Part shown: piece by piece, positions 42,982 through 51,881 of the stretch
Layout: every line of letters begins with the position of its first letter
Numbering within the stretch: the stretch's first letter is position 1
Source of the DNA: Clostridiales bacterium
Lineage (GTDB): Bacteria > Bacillota > Clostridia > Christensenellales > Aristaeellaceae
Direction: 5' to 3'
NCBI GenBank assembly: GCA_015056055.1
Contig: SVHC01000004.1
Coordinates: 1-64,000, forward strand
DNA: 64,000 bases
The notes under the pieces: generated by a model
The model's database searches: none
The model's input: only the letters and a program-made list of their open reading frames with translations
What the model was told of the DNA's origin: nothing
Program-made: the position numbers and the translations under genes

Positions 42982-43243
42982 ACAATACCTCCGCAAAAAA
43001 CTCCCCCAGGCCGGGGAACTTTTCTGCAACAATATAGCGCAGCAGTACAACGACTACTGCGCCCAATATTGAAAATCCTATGGCAAACCCAAAGCCGCGC
43101 GCAATTCCACCAACAAATGCAGTTACAAGCAGGCGCTTTCGGTTTGTGACATATTCGACGTATTCGTGCAAATGCATTCTCTCAAGAGCAAACAGCAAAC
43201 GGTCAATTTGCCTTGTGAGTGCATTAAGCTCTTTTTTCTCCAT
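42959..43243 (-). CDS. DUF5665-like small membrane protein
   Basis: 94-aa protein: a charged N-terminal helix (EKKELNALTRQIDRLLFALERMHLHEYVEYVTNRKRLL) followed by one long hydrophobic segment (about 45-75). Similar proteins are annotated DUF5665 in Clostridia. The ATG at 43243 follows GGAGGG. Set between divIVA and lspA, so an envelope role is likely, but function is unknown. Confidence 0.78.
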   Translation of the reverse strand: MEKKELNALTRQIDRLLFALERMHLHEYVEYVTNRKRLLVTAFVGGIARGFGFAIGFSILGAVVVVLLRYIVAEKFPGLGEFFAEVLYAVQKRP

Positions 43244-43287
43244 GCAACTCCCTCCGGACATATTATGCCCGGAAAGATGAGGTTCTA

Positions 43288-43827
43288 TTATTTGAACAGG
43301 ATATCCTCTGCATTGAGAAGATGAATCTGGTTTTCAATCAACTGCAGGAACTGCGCACGGTATTCACCGGAATTCTTGCGAAGTTCGTCAGCCTCAGACT
43401 TAGCTGCATCAGCATCTGCCTTAGCGGATGCGAGCATGGAAGCAGCGGTCGTTTCTGCTTCGGCAACCATCTGGGCAGACTTTTTACGAGCCTCAGCAAT
43501 GGTTTCATCTGCAACACGCTGTGCATTGATCAGGGTTTCGCGAAGCGTGGTTTCAAGATTCTTGAAATAAGAAGGCTCGTCGTAGCCGGCTTCACTTGTA
43601 GCAGGAGTAGATTCCTTGTGAACTTCAACAGGCTTCTCAAAGAATACCGGCTGGCTTTCAACAGCAGGACGTTCCATAAGCTGCTTTGCAAGGGAAAGAT
43701 TTTCTTTAATCAAATCTTCCAACTGATCGGCAAGTTCATCCAGAAAATCATCTACTTCATCCTTGTTATAACCATTGCGCTGCGAAGCGAACTGCTTGTT
43801 GCGAATCTCTTTTACGGTGATAGCCAT
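43288..43827 (-). CDS. divIVA: DivIVA-domain cell-division/polarity protein
   Basis: 179-aa protein. The N-terminal DivIVA domain (VKEIRNKQFASQRNGYNKDEVDDFLDELADQLEDL) binds curved membrane; a linker (about 70-90) and a long coiled coil (about 95-170, with repeated Ala/Lys/Glu heptads) follow. It is expected at poles and septa. It sits behind ylmH, with its own promoter, as in the ylm cluster of Firmicutes. Confidence 0.93.
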   Translation of the reverse strand: MAITVKEIRNKQFASQRNGYNKDEVDDFLDELADQLEDLIKENLSLAKQLMERPAVESQPVFFEKPVEVHKESTPATSEAGYDEPSYFKNLETTLRETLINAQRVADETIAEARKKSAQMVAEAETTAASMLASAKADADAAKSEADELRKNSGEYRAQFLQLIENQIHLLNAEDILFK

Positions 43828-43862
43828 TGTATGAACTCCTTTCGGTGTGTCAATATGGTGAT

Positions 43863-43891
43863 AATATACTATATTCGCGCATAATGCGCAA
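43863..43891 (-). promoter_or_regulatory. divIVA promoter
   Basis: Minus-strand TTGCGC (43886-43891), 17-bp spacer, TATATT (43863-43868). A GCGCAT-A-ATGCGC inverted repeat overlaps the -35. Confidence 0.55.
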
Positions 43892-43904
43892 AAATCCTTT
43901 TTAC

Positions 43905-43925
43905 AAAAGCAGAATAACTGCTTTT
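43905..43925 (-). terminator. Weak terminator-like hairpin after ylmH
   Basis: 8-bp perfect stem (AAAAGCAG/CTGCTTTT) with 5-base loop at the ylmH stop codon. The stem is AT-rich, so termination is probably partial with read-through to divIVA. Confidence 0.45.
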
Positions 43926-44652
43926 ACTTTCCATAGCGAAACAGGCGTATTGCAGTGCGTCCCTTGCGCGTTTCCCCCACGATTTCGATAAGGCGGAGCC
44001 TTCCGAAGCCGCGAACAGAAATCAGATCATTATCGGACAGGTGTGCGTCGGTATGAGTGCATTCAACGTGGTTTAGTTTTACAAATCCCTGTAAAACCAG
44101 CTTTTGCGCTTTTTCACGGCTGAGATCATATCCTGCGGCGATGATTGCGTCCAGTCGCGGAGTATTGACTGTTTCGCGCAGATATACGCCTTCAGGCTCA
44201 GGAAGATGAATTTCTTCGGTTTCAAAAGAAACATGCAACTTTGTACGCCCGGCGGAATCCAGATTGCTGAGAATGTAATCTGCGATTTCTGTCAGAACAA
44301 ATACATGTGCGCAACCTTCTCCTACCAGAATGTCACCGAACATTTCGCGTTCAATGCCCAGACCCATAATTGCGCCGAGCAAATCACGATGTCCCGGAAT
44401 GGCATATTTTACGTTCCATTCCAGTTTTAGGCAAGAAATAAAATCCTCATCCGGCTCGATGAAAGAATAAAATACTGCAACTGTGCGCTCGGCTTCCGGA
44501 TAACCGCCGCAAAACAGCACCTGTACACCTTCTTCGAGGGCAGCCTTGCGTGCAAGAACTGTCATTTCACCGGGTTCAAGAAAGCGGGTTTTCCCCTCAC
44601 GACGCGCAAGATCGCAGAAACGTTTTTCTAGAAAAGCAGCATTAGAATCCAT
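43924..44652 (-). CDS. ylmH: YlmH-type S4-domain RNA-binding protein
   Basis: 242-aa protein with an N-terminal YlmH domain (AVFYSFIEPDEDFISCLKLEWN; HRDLLGAIMGLGIEREMFGDILV) and a C-terminal S4 domain (LSREKAQKLVLQGFVKLNHVE). In Bacillus YlmH binds ribosomes and has been linked to rescue of stalled 50S complexes, related to the role of RqcH at 31544. It overlaps yggT by 25 bases. Confidence 0.93.
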   Translation of the reverse strand: MDSNAAFLEKRFCDLARREGKTRFLEPGEMTVLARKAALEEGVQVLFCGGYPEAERTVAVFYSFIEPDEDFISCLKLEWNVKYAIPGHRDLLGAIMGLGIEREMFGDILVGEGCAHVFVLTEIADYILSNLDSAGRTKLHVSFETEEIHLPEPEGVYLRETVNTPRLDAIIAAGYDLSREKAQKLVLQGFVKLNHVECTHTDAHLSDNDLISVRGFGRLRLIEIVGETRKGRTAIRLFRYGK

Positions 44653-44927
44653 TTGAAAACCTGTACTACAAGATATTGTGCGATGCGAATAGCAAAAAAA
44701 GCAAGAATGTAGCTCACATCGAACATAAATCCGCTTTGCATCAAGCGGGCTGCAATTGGCCTAAATGGAGCAACTATGGGTTGACAGAAGCGAGCCAGCA
44801 ACTGATAGAATGCGTTGTTGGGACGCACAAACCAACTCATAAATGCGTAGAGAATCATGATAAACGTAACAATGTCAAAAAACAGATTGATTCCATACAG
44901 AACTTTAGCCACTATAGCGTAAACCAT
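44628..44927 (-). CDS. YggT family membrane protein (YlmG)
   Basis: 99-aa protein with two hydrophobic segments and the YggT signature FVRPNNAFYQLLARFCQPIVAPFRPIAAR. Function unclear; the family is linked to division and membrane organisation by its constant position next to sepF. Start abuts the sepF stop (shared base). Confidence 0.92.
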   Translation of the reverse strand: MVYAIVAKVLYGINLFFDIVTFIMILYAFMSWFVRPNNAFYQLLARFCQPIVAPFRPIAARLMQSGFMFDVSYILAFFAIRIAQYLVVQVFKWILMLLF

Positions 44928-45628
44928 TAGCGTCTCCTTTCGGAAGCCCCCATATCGTCAATCTGAACACCGACCGGTGCAATCAGGTAGATTTTGTCGG
45001 AAGCCTTGCGCAGAACTGCATTAAGAGCAAACGAAGCACCACTGAGCGTATCAATGGCACGCTGCTGCAAATCACTGCGCAGATCTTCAAGGTTGACAAC
45101 GGTCGTTTTTCCTTCAATCAGGTCGACGATAACGTCACGGCATTCTTCCAGCGTACGGATGGCATAGATTGCAGTATGCGGCTTTATGTCGGCCTGAGGA
45201 TTTCGACCCTGACGGCTCTCAAAGCCGGAACGGGAATTGGAACGACCGGAGAAGGAAGAATCCTGCTGATAATTACCTCGCGGAGGCATAGAAGTTACAT
45301 TGCCACGCTGAGAATAACTGCCGTTCTGCCCGAAATCATTCTGGCGGGACTGCTGCTGGCGGAATCCCTGATTTTGCTGGGAGCGGGGATTGCTGCGCGA
45401 AGAAAATGCATCATCCTCAAAATCGCGTGCATTAGAATTGCCGTAGCCCGAATTTCTGTAACCGAAAGAGGAATCATTTTTTGCATAATCCCTTTGATTC
45501 GAACCGCGGAAATCAGATTCGCGTCCGCTACCGTAATAATCACGATTGTCGTTGAATTCTTCTTCTACGTCGTCAACGATACCGATCGTCTGCAGAATTT
45601 TATTGAAACGGCTATTCTTGCCTGCCAT
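44927..45628 (-). CDS. sepF: Cell division protein SepF with long disordered linker
   Basis: 233-aa SepF. The N-terminal amphipathic segment (MAGKNSRFNKILQTIGIVDD) anchors to membrane and the C-terminal SepF domain (about 145-228, TLEECRDVIVDLIEGKTTVVNLEDLRSD) binds FtsZ. Between them lies about 115 residues rich in Asn, Gln, Ser, Arg and Gly, much longer than in Bacillus SepF (about 150 aa total). The ATG at 45628 follows GGAGG; the ATG at 45643 precedes that site and overlaps the yggS stop. Confidence 0.93.
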   Translation of the reverse strand: MAGKNSRFNKILQTIGIVDDVEEEFNDNRDYYGSGRESDFRGSNQRDYAKNDSSFGYRNSGYGNSNARDFEDDAFSSRSNPRSQQNQGFRQQQSRQNDFGQNGSYSQRGNVTSMPPRGNYQQDSSFSGRSNSRSGFESRQGRNPQADIKPHTAIYAIRTLEECRDVIVDLIEGKTTVVNLEDLRSDLQQRAIDTLSGASFALNAVLRKASDKIYLIAPVGVQIDDMGASERRR

Positions 45629-45642
45629 ATTTTGTGCCTCCA

Positions 45643-46311
45643 TTATTGTCTTGCTCCGAAAAGAGCAGTTCCAAGTCTGACCATGGTAGCGCCTTCTTCT
45701 GCCGCAATCAGGCAGTCATGGGACATTCCCATTGAAAGGCAGTTAAATTCGTGACCTGCATCCATCTGCGCATCATAGAGAGAACGCATTTTCCGGAACA
45801 AGCCTCTTATATCTTCGGGGTCACTGCATACCGGCATTACGGTCATAAGCCCACGAACCTTTAAGCCTTCCATTGCATACATTTCGCGCAGCAATGCATC
45901 GAGTGCGTCGAGGGGAACGCCGCCCTTGCTGGCTTCGCCTGCAATATTGACTTCGACAAGAACCTCCATACATTGTCCGGCATTTACTGCGCGTGTATGA
46001 ATTTCTCTTGCAAGGCTTTCGCGGTCAACAGACTGAACCATTGTGACCTTATCAAGGATATATTTTACCTTATTTGATTGCAATTGTCCAATCAAATGCA
46101 TGGTAAATTCGGGATTTAATGCAGGGAATTTCTGCAAAAACTCCTGCACACGATTTTCACCAATGACCCTTGCGCCGGCATCATATGCCGCATTGATAAT
46201 TTCAACCGGCTGTGTTTTGGTGACTGCACATATAGTAACACCGCCGAATTTTCCGGATGCATCATTGAGACGGTCCTGATACCATTCAAATCGGTCTTTT
46301 AAACTACTCAT
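45643..46311 (-). CDS. YggS-type PLP homeostasis protein
   Basis: 222-aa PLP-binding barrel without a catalytic partner domain. The Schiff-base lysine is in AVTKTQPVE; ARVIGENRVQEFLQK and HLIGQLQSNKVKYIL are signatures. It buffers pyridoxal phosphate and affects amino-acid homeostasis. Located directly before sepF as ylmE in Bacillus. Confidence 0.94.
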   Translation of the reverse strand: MSSLKDRFEWYQDRLNDASGKFGGVTICAVTKTQPVEIINAAYDAGARVIGENRVQEFLQKFPALNPEFTMHLIGQLQSNKVKYILDKVTMVQSVDRESLAREIHTRAVNAGQCMEVLVEVNIAGEASKGGVPLDALDALLREMYAMEGLKVRGLMTVMPVCSDPEDIRGLFRKMRSLYDAQMDAGHEFNCLSMGMSHDCLIAAEEGATMVRLGTALFGARQ

Positions 46312-47477
46312 TTCAGCAATACCCTCTGCCCTGCAGAAAGTGCGCCTTCTGCAAGCGGCCTGATCAGACTGTTGGCTGCATCACTGGACAAAACTTCAAC
46401 CGGTACAAAAGTACCACCCGGAATATCGCTCAGTCGAACGCCGGTCTGACCTGCTTCAACTATAATTGCAGAATTCGGTACAGACAAACCAGACAGATTT
46501 GTGCCAATGATGACTTTACCGGAACGCTGATAGATCAGTGCATCAATCGGATCATTTACCTGCAGGAGAGCGGCCGACTCCGTACCGGATTTCTGGATGC
46601 CGATAATTGTTCCGTTGTAAATCAGGTTTTCGTATCCCTGAAACTGGAAACTGTATTCCTGGCCATTGATGGGGTTCCACTGCCCGTCCGTCGACATCAG
46701 GATCAGATACCAGTTGTTCTGATCTACAAGGCGGAAAACATTCTGCGTGGTACGTGCAGCGCTGACTTTGTTTGAGAGAATGTTTTTCACATCGGTTACG
46801 GTAAGCATGGGTGCATTGTTTACAGTCAGCATTTCTTCGTAACCATCAAGATAGAAGCTTACAACGCCCTGACGGGAAGCTGTTTCCGTTGTCTGCCAGG
46901 AAGAAATTGCGTTCAGGCGGCTGGTTTCTTCTTCATAAAGCTGATTCAAACGCAAGTCTTCGCGCTTGTTTTGACGCAGATATTCCTGACGCGTGAGCAT
47001 TGCGGTTTCAAGCTGTTGGGTCAGATTCAAAAGATTGCCCTTGGATTGGCCGCTTATAAGCGCCTTAAGATCCAATGCCCTATCCTTTACCTCAGAATCC
47101 AGAGAGGAAAGCTGGCCGTCCACAATATTGTTAAGAAGTTCTTTGTGGTATTCCTGAATGTTTTTTCGGGTGGTTTCAAGGCGAAGCATTTCCTTTTCGG
47201 AATATCCGGCGGAATATACGTACGCAATTTCATCCCCTTTGTTTACAAGGGAACCCTCATTCGCCACGTAGACAATACGCGTCACGCCGGCATACGAAGC
47301 AACCGTCTCATCACGCACAATTACTGCATCCAGATACTGCGTATCGGTTGCAGTAGCGAGCATGATAACGGCTTCTGCTGATCCAGACGGGAATAAGGTA
47401 CGTACAAGCAAAAACGCAACCACGGCCACTACGAGCAAGAACATATAAAAGCGACCGGTTATCTTTTTCCTGCGCAT
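46308..47477 (-). CDS. HlyD-like membrane-anchored protein of the sepF cluster
   Basis: 389-aa protein with one N-terminal membrane segment (about 10-27), a lipoyl/barrel-like half (VRDETVASYAGVTRIVYVANEGSLVNKGDEIAYV), a coiled-coil region (about 95-190) and a second barrel part near the C-terminus. This is the architecture of HlyD/RND-type adaptor proteins. No transporter gene is adjacent; in Clostridia such genes often open the yggS-sepF operon, so an envelope or division role is plausible. Starts under a consensus promoter and overlaps yggS by 4 bases. Confidence 0.78.
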   Translation of the reverse strand: MRRKKITGRFYMFLLVVAVVAFLLVRTLFPSGSAEAVIMLATATDTQYLDAVIVRDETVASYAGVTRIVYVANEGSLVNKGDEIAYVYSAGYSEKEMLRLETTRKNIQEYHKELLNNIVDGQLSSLDSEVKDRALDLKALISGQSKGNLLNLTQQLETAMLTRQEYLRQNKREDLRLNQLYEEETSRLNAISSWQTTETASRQGVVSFYLDGYEEMLTVNNAPMLTVTDVKNILSNKVSAARTTQNVFRLVDQNNWYLILMSTDGQWNPINGQEYSFQFQGYENLIYNGTIIGIQKSGTESAALLQVNDPIDALIYQRSGKVIIGTNLSGLSVPNSAIIVEAGQTGVRLSDIPGGTFVPVEVLSSDAANSLIRPLAEGALSAGQRVLLK

Positions 47478-47510
47478 GTGCCCTCCAGTGCATAAAAATC
47501 CTATTTTTTT

Positions 47511-47539
47511 ATTATAAACCCATCAAACGCAATATGCAA
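47511..47539 (-). promoter_or_regulatory. Promoter of the HlyD-yggS-sepF-yggT-ylmH operon
   Basis: Minus-strand TTGCAT (47534-47539), 17-bp spacer, TATAAT (47511-47516), 34 bases before the first start codon. Confidence 0.8.
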
Positions 47540-47591
47540 GCGAATTTCCTATTATGTTTTGCTGATAAAGAGCTTTTATCAATCATCATAT

Positions 47592-48734
47592 CTATAAAAC
47601 AAGCAGTTTTTGCGTGAGATCTCTTCCGGCCTTACGCAAAAATGAATCTTTTGTAGATAATCCCCATAAATCCGTAGCCCGTCTTTCGAGCTCAAAAACT
47701 TCGTCCCCGCGGAGTTCGGATGCGCGGGATGCAAATTTGAGCGGACCTTTTGCCATGCGCGCAAGAAGATCCTTTGACTCTTTGCGATAACCGAGAATCC
47801 TTATGTATTCGGGATTTGGATGATTCTTGGCGAGCTGGAAAGTGATTCCGAGCATTGAGGCGGCGATAAGACGTGTGATTCTGGCTCGGATATAGCGTTT
47901 GCATTTGACTTTTTCGATTACTTCCTCAAGCGTTGAAGATTCCAGCGCTGCTTCAAGCAGACGATTTTCCAGTCCTTCATCTGCTCCCAGAATGGTCTTC
48001 AGATTAGCGGTACGCAGACAATACAGAGCGAGATTATCAATGTTTTCCGAGATGGCAGCGTTTTTTATAAGAGAATGGACTGGCTCGGGAATGCTGTGCC
48101 TGTATTCGTCACCACTTCGGATGGCGCGGCGTATTGCTGTGGCAGAGGCGAAAGTATCCAGGTTTTCTCCATGATACTCTCCGAGTCTTTGGATAGGAAG
48201 CGGCTCCATGTCACAGGAAAACTTTTGCACTGCGCGTATGTATTCCACTGCGAGAATGCTATTGGGACGATTTGTATCCAGATTCATATAAGTGCTCCAT
48301 GCTTCGCCACGTGCACGGGCATGGGATTTTCCGGAGCGCAAACCATCCTGTATTTGTGCCGATACTGTTTCCGGTTCGTTTTCCCGCATTTCAGCAAGGG
48401 TACGGAGCGTGCTAATATCAGTGATTTCGCTGCCAAAACTGAGGATGTTTGCTCCGGCTGCTGTAAGCAACTGTACTCCGGCGGAGGCAAACACATCTGC
48501 CGTGCGTACACAATAAAGTGCGGGAAGCTCGATTACCGCATCTGCTCCGCAACGAAGCGCCATTTCTGCGCGAAGGAATTTGTCTGCGATTGCCATCTCT
48601 CCGCGCTGGGTAAAAGAGCCCCCCATGCAGCAGATAACCCGGTCACATCCGCTTTTTTCGCGTGTGAGCTGAATGTGTCTGAGATGACCGTTGTGAAACG
48701 GGTTATATTCACAAATGATACCGGCGATTTTCAA
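47592..48734 (-). CDS. tmcAL: tRNA(Met) cytidine acetate ligase TmcAL (YlbM)
   Basis: 380-aa nucleotidyltransferase-fold protein: IAGIICEYNPFHNGHLRHIQ carries the HxGH motif, and MGGSFTQRGEMAIADKFLRAEMAL follows. TmcAL acetylates C34 of elongator tRNA-Met using acetate and ATP. A TTG at 48734 is the likely start: it lies 9 bases after GCGGAGG, and the predicted transcription start leaves no room for a leader on the ATGs at 48752-48755. From TTG the protein begins like other family members (MKIAGIICEYNPFH). Confidence 0.9.
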   Translation of the reverse strand: MKIAGIICEYNPFHNGHLRHIQLTREKSGCDRVICCMGGSFTQRGEMAIADKFLRAEMALRCGADAVIELPALYCVRTADVFASAGVQLLTAAGANILSFGSEITDISTLRTLAEMRENEPETVSAQIQDGLRSGKSHARARGEAWSTYMNLDTNRPNSILAVEYIRAVQKFSCDMEPLPIQRLGEYHGENLDTFASATAIRRAIRSGDEYRHSIPEPVHSLIKNAAISENIDNLALYCLRTANLKTILGADEGLENRLLEAALESSTLEEVIEKVKCKRYIRARITRLIAASMLGITFQLAKNHPNPEYIRILGYRKESKDLLARMAKGPLKFASRASELRGDEVFELERRATDLWGLSTKDSFLRKAGRDLTQKLLVL

Positions 48735-48767
48735 TGGACAGTTCCTCCGCATCATAATACTGATTTT

Positions 48768-48795
48768 ATTGTATCTGTATAAAACAAACTGTCAA
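48768..48795 (-). promoter_or_regulatory. tmcAL promoter
   Basis: Minus-strand consensus TTGACA (48790-48795), 16-bp spacer, TACAAT (48768-48773). Confidence 0.7.
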
Positions 48796-48845
48796 GCAGG
48801 AATTTTTTGTCTACTTATCGAATTTGTAATTCGGAGAGTGATAAA

Positions 48846-49397
48846 ATGGCAAAGCTTTATTTCAGATATGGAGCCATGGGCTCATCCAAGAGCGCAAATG
48901 CGCTTATGGTGCAGTACAATTATCAGGAACGCGGACAGAAGGCGCTTTTGCTGAAGCCTTGCCTTGACAAACGCGACGGTGAACATACGGTTGCATCGCG
49001 CTGCGGCCTGAGTGCCTCCTGTGCGTTTGTGGAAGAGATTGACTCTATTGACTACCGCCAATACAATTGCATTATTGTAGACGAAGCGCAGTTTTTGACG
49101 AAAAAACAGGTACAGCGTCTTGTAGAAATTGCAGATGACGATGATATTCCGGTCATGTGCTATGGTTTGCGTGCCGACTTCCGTGGAGAACTCTTTGAAG
49201 GCAGTAAATGGCTGCTGGCATGGGCGGATACCATTGAAGAAGTAAAAACAGTTTGCTGGTGCGGAAAAAAGGCCATCTGGAACGCGCGTATTTCCGATGG
49301 ACAAATCATAAAGGAAGGCGAACAGATTGTTTTGGGTGGCAATGAAAGCTATACAGCCCTTTGCCGCAAGCATTGGCGAGAAGGACGACTGGAATAA
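48846..49397 (+). CDS. tdk: Thymidine kinase
   Basis: 183-aa type II thymidine kinase. The P-loop GAMGSSKS (about 9-16) differs from the common GPMFSGKT wording but keeps the GxxxSxKS pattern; DEAQFLTKKQV is the Walker B region with the catalytic Glu; a Cys pair VCWCG and CRKHW near the end fit the zinc lasso, with one residue fewer between the first cysteines than usual. It salvages thymidine. GGAGAG precedes the ATG. Its stop abuts the stop of convergent spoVAE. Confidence 0.9.
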   Translation: MAKLYFRYGAMGSSKSANALMVQYNYQERGQKALLLKPCLDKRDGEHTVASRCGLSASCAFVEEIDSIDYRQYNCIIVDEAQFLTKKQVQRLVEIADDDDIPVMCYGLRADFRGELFEGSKWLLAWADTIEEVKTVCWCGKKAIWNARISDGQIIKEGEQIVLGGNESYTALCRKHWREGRLE

Positions 49398-49766
49398 TTA
49401 AGGCTTTGCTTTGGGCTTAAAAATCAAAGCATTAATCAGCCCGAATAATACCGCTGCCGATATACCGGCGGCGGTATTTGTTATGCCGCCGGTAAAGGCT
49501 CCGAAGATTCCATATTTATTTACAGCTTCCAATGTGCCCATTGCAAGAGAATACCCGAATCCGGTAAGCGGAACTGTTGCGCCTGCACCGGCAAAATCTA
49601 CAAGCGGCTTATAGACTCCGATTACCGTGAGAATGACTCCTGATACTACAAACAATACCAGAATGCGTGCGCTGGTCATATTGGTATTCTGAATCAGCGC
49701 CTGACCAATGCAGCATATGCCGCCGCCGACTACAAATGCCTTTATAAACATCAAAAATTCATTCAT
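49398..49766 (-). CDS. spoVAE: Stage V sporulation protein SpoVAE
   Basis: 122-aa membrane protein with about four segments (MNEFLMFIKAFVVGGGICCIGQAL; GVYKPLVDFAGAGATVPLTGFGYSLA). With SpoVAC and SpoVAD it forms the channel that moves dipicolinic acid into the spore. ATG at 49766 follows AAGGAG and overlaps spoVAD by 8 bases. Confidence 0.93.
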   Translation of the reverse strand: MNEFLMFIKAFVVGGGICCIGQALIQNTNMTSARILVLFVVSGVILTVIGVYKPLVDFAGAGATVPLTGFGYSLAMGTLEAVNKYGIFGAFTGGITNTAAGISAAVLFGLINALIFKPKAKP

Positions 49767-50778
49767 TTGGTTCTCCTTCCAGAACAGCGGCATATGCAAT
49801 GCCTGGTATGCTTTCCCCTTGCTGCGAACTTGTCCAGCTTAAAAGCGCTCCGCTTCCTACGATAAGAATCCGCTTGAGTCTGCTATCTTCGATTTCGCGA
49901 AGAAGCTTTGCGCATGTGACAGCAGCAATACATCCAGCACCACTGCCGCCGGCGTGGGTATCCTGCTCGGCATAATACATGGAAGCACCGCAATCAATGA
50001 GTTTTTCATCAGGTATCTGAAGATCATGTTCCTTGAGAAGTTCCATCAGAATATTTTTCCCTATCCATCCGAGATCACCGGTTGCGATCAGGTCATAATC
50101 TTTGTGGGTTGTGTTTGTTCCCTTGAAATGAGCACAAATTGTATCGCAGACCGCCGGTGCCATCGCAGCACCCATGTGATTGGCATCCTTTATATGTCTG
50201 TCAACCACCTTACCGATAGTTCCGGCAGTTATTCGTGCAATAGATTTTGCGGAGGAGTGACTTACCAATACAGCTCCGGCTGCGGTTGCTGTCCATTGCG
50301 CGGATGGAGGTCGCTGAGTCCCCAATTCTAGTGGATAGCGAAATTGCCTTTCAGCTGTACAGAAGTGACTGCTTGCTGCACACAATGCATTCTTTCGATA
50401 TCCTCCGTCTACCAGCATAGCTCCCAGAAGGAGCGACTCTACAAATGTTGAGCATGCGCCGTAAAGTCCGAAAAAAGGGACTTCCAGTGCGCGTGCTGCG
50501 AATGTAGAGGCAATAATCTGATTGTTGAGATCTCCGCTTAAAAATGCTTCCGCATCGGATATGGAAAGTCCGATTTTTTTGCAGCAGAGCTCTGCTGTAC
50601 GCCGGAGCATTTCGCTCTCCCCCATTTCCCAGCTGATTTGTCCGAGAAGATCCTCCTCCAGAACAATATCAAACAGATCGCCGAAACGTCCTTTTCCTTC
50701 TTTGGGACCTGCTATAGATGCACAGGCAGATATGGATGGCTTAGATGAAAAGAAAATGCTTCTCCCGCTTTCTGTCAT
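49759..50778 (-). CDS. spoVAD: Stage V sporulation protein SpoVAD
   Basis: 339-aa thiolase-fold protein (FFGLYGACSTFVESLLLGAMLVDGG; TAAGAVLVSHS; GDLGWIGKNILMELLKEHD). SpoVAD is the soluble subunit of the SpoVA complex that binds dipicolinic acid. Starts immediately after the spoVAC stop (TAAATG). Confidence 0.96.
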   Translation of the reverse strand: MTESGRSIFFSSKPSISACASIAGPKEGKGRFGDLFDIVLEEDLLGQISWEMGESEMLRRTAELCCKKIGLSISDAEAFLSGDLNNQIIASTFAARALEVPFFGLYGACSTFVESLLLGAMLVDGGYRKNALCAASSHFCTAERQFRYPLELGTQRPPSAQWTATAAGAVLVSHSSAKSIARITAGTIGKVVDRHIKDANHMGAAMAPAVCDTICAHFKGTNTTHKDYDLIATGDLGWIGKNILMELLKEHDLQIPDEKLIDCGASMYYAEQDTHAGGSGAGCIAAVTCAKLLREIEDSRLKRILIVGSGALLSWTSSQQGESIPGIAYAAVLEGEPNE

Positions 50779-51231
50779 TTATCCTATCCTCCCAAGCCCC
50801 CAATGAATCAGTCCTGCGAGTATAGATGAAGATATACCGTATGCCAGTACAGGACCGGCTACGGCAAAAAGACGTGAACCAAGGCCGAGTATTAAGCCTT
50901 CGCGGCGGAACTCAATAGCGGAAGCGGCGATTGAATTGGCAAAACCGGTGATTGGCACAATAGAACCGGCCCCAGCGTATCGGCCAATCCGGTCATAAAC
51001 ACCAAAGCCGGTAAGCGTAGTTCCGATAAAAATCAATACCATAGAAGTGAACATGGGACTTGTCATAACAGTGAGTTCCAGAGCATTACCCAGAAGATTC
51101 AGAGCTTGTCCGATGCAGCAAATTGTGCCGCCTACCCAGAATGCGCGAACATACCCTCTGAGCATGCGGCTGTTTGGGGTCATTTTTTTGACGAGTTCAT
51201 CGTATTTCTGATTGTGCATATCCGATTTCAA
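50779..51231 (-). CDS. spoVAC: Stage V sporulation protein SpoVAC
   Basis: 150-aa membrane protein, homologous in design to SpoVAE (RAFWVGGTICCIGQALNLLG; GVYDRIGRYAGAGSIVPITGFANSI). SpoVAC is a mechanosensitive-type membrane component of the dipicolinate channel. The start is TTG at 51231, placed 9 bases after AGGAGG; an ATG four codons in (51219) is farther from the site. Confidence 0.93.
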   Translation of the reverse strand: MKSDMHNQKYDELVKKMTPNSRMLRGYVRAFWVGGTICCIGQALNLLGNALELTVMTSPMFTSMVLIFIGTTLTGFGVYDRIGRYAGAGSIVPITGFANSIAASAIEFRREGLILGLGSRLFAVAGPVLAYGISSSILAGLIHWGLGRIG

Positions 51232-51462
51232 TGATTTCTTCCTCCTATTCCGCGCGCGGGACGCATGCGTATTTCTCGGTTTGCAGGCCGGGGCTGGCCT
51301 TCGTTTCGAAACACAGGAATCTGCTGCCGCATAGTATCCCTCCTGAAAACAAGTTTGTTTCTAGAATGCACGGCTGCAGTTTTTTTATGCGTTGTCAAAA
51401 AATATGCATATGGCATATGGTGAATTGCGGATATCAGCCGCAAACGAAAGGAGAATCCGATT

Positions 51463-51627
51463 ATGGAAATTCGGGAAGTTGTAATTTGTCCGGCAGACGG
51501 CATGCCGCTTGCTATGTCATATACGCCTATGCAACCATGGGAACCGCTTTATAACGATGCGACCGCACTTCTGCGTGGAACGGTGTTTCCGGCTCTTGAC
51601 CTGCCTTTTGAGGCTGCGGAGGAATAG
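51463..51627 (+). CDS. cotJA: Spore coat-associated protein CotJA
   Basis: 54-residue protein with the CotJA pattern MPLAMSYTPMQPWEPLYNDA then LLRGTVFPALDLPF. AAAGGAG lies before the ATG. First gene of the cotJABC operon, which makes an inner-coat component in the mother cell. The cotJB start follows 2 bases after its stop. Confidence 0.92.
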   Translation: MEIREVVICPADGMPLAMSYTPMQPWEPLYNDATALLRGTVFPALDLPFEAAEE

Positions 51628-51629
51628 GT

Positions 51630-51869
51630 ATGCCGAATCATGAAATGATGAAACAAATTTGTGGGGCAAGTTTTGCGGTGATAGATATTCAGCTTTTCCT
51701 GGATACGCATCCTGCAAGTCGTGCTGCGAAGGAGGCTCTCAATCAGGCGCTGAAAAGGCGTTGTGAAGCAGTATGCAACTATGAAGCATACTGTGGCCCA
51801 TTATCTGTAGATAGTGAAATGCGCACGTCTGAATACCGCTGGGTTGATACACCTTGGCCTTGGGAATAG
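51630..51869 (+). CDS. cotJB: Spore coat protein CotJB
   Basis: 79-aa protein with the CotJB features FAVIDIQLFLDTHPASRAA, a central CNYEAYCGPL and the C-terminal WVDTPWPWE. Ribosome binding site GGAGG overlaps the end of cotJA. Required with cotJA for CotJC incorporation into the coat in Bacillus. Confidence 0.94.
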   Translation: MPNHEMMKQICGASFAVIDIQLFLDTHPASRAAKEALNQALKRRCEAVCNYEAYCGPLSVDSEMRTSEYRWVDTPWPWE

Positions 51870-51881
51870 GAGGATACGACT

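Noticed and set aside
47560-47591. Hairpin GATAAA/TTTATC after tmcAL
   Set aside because: Only 6 AT-only pairs and no clear T run; too weak to call a terminator.
51380-51425. SigmaE-like promoter for cotJ (ATATGCATATGGCATATGG region)
   Set aside because: The repeated CATATGG resembles a SigmaE -10, but no -35 at proper spacing could be matched, so it is not called.
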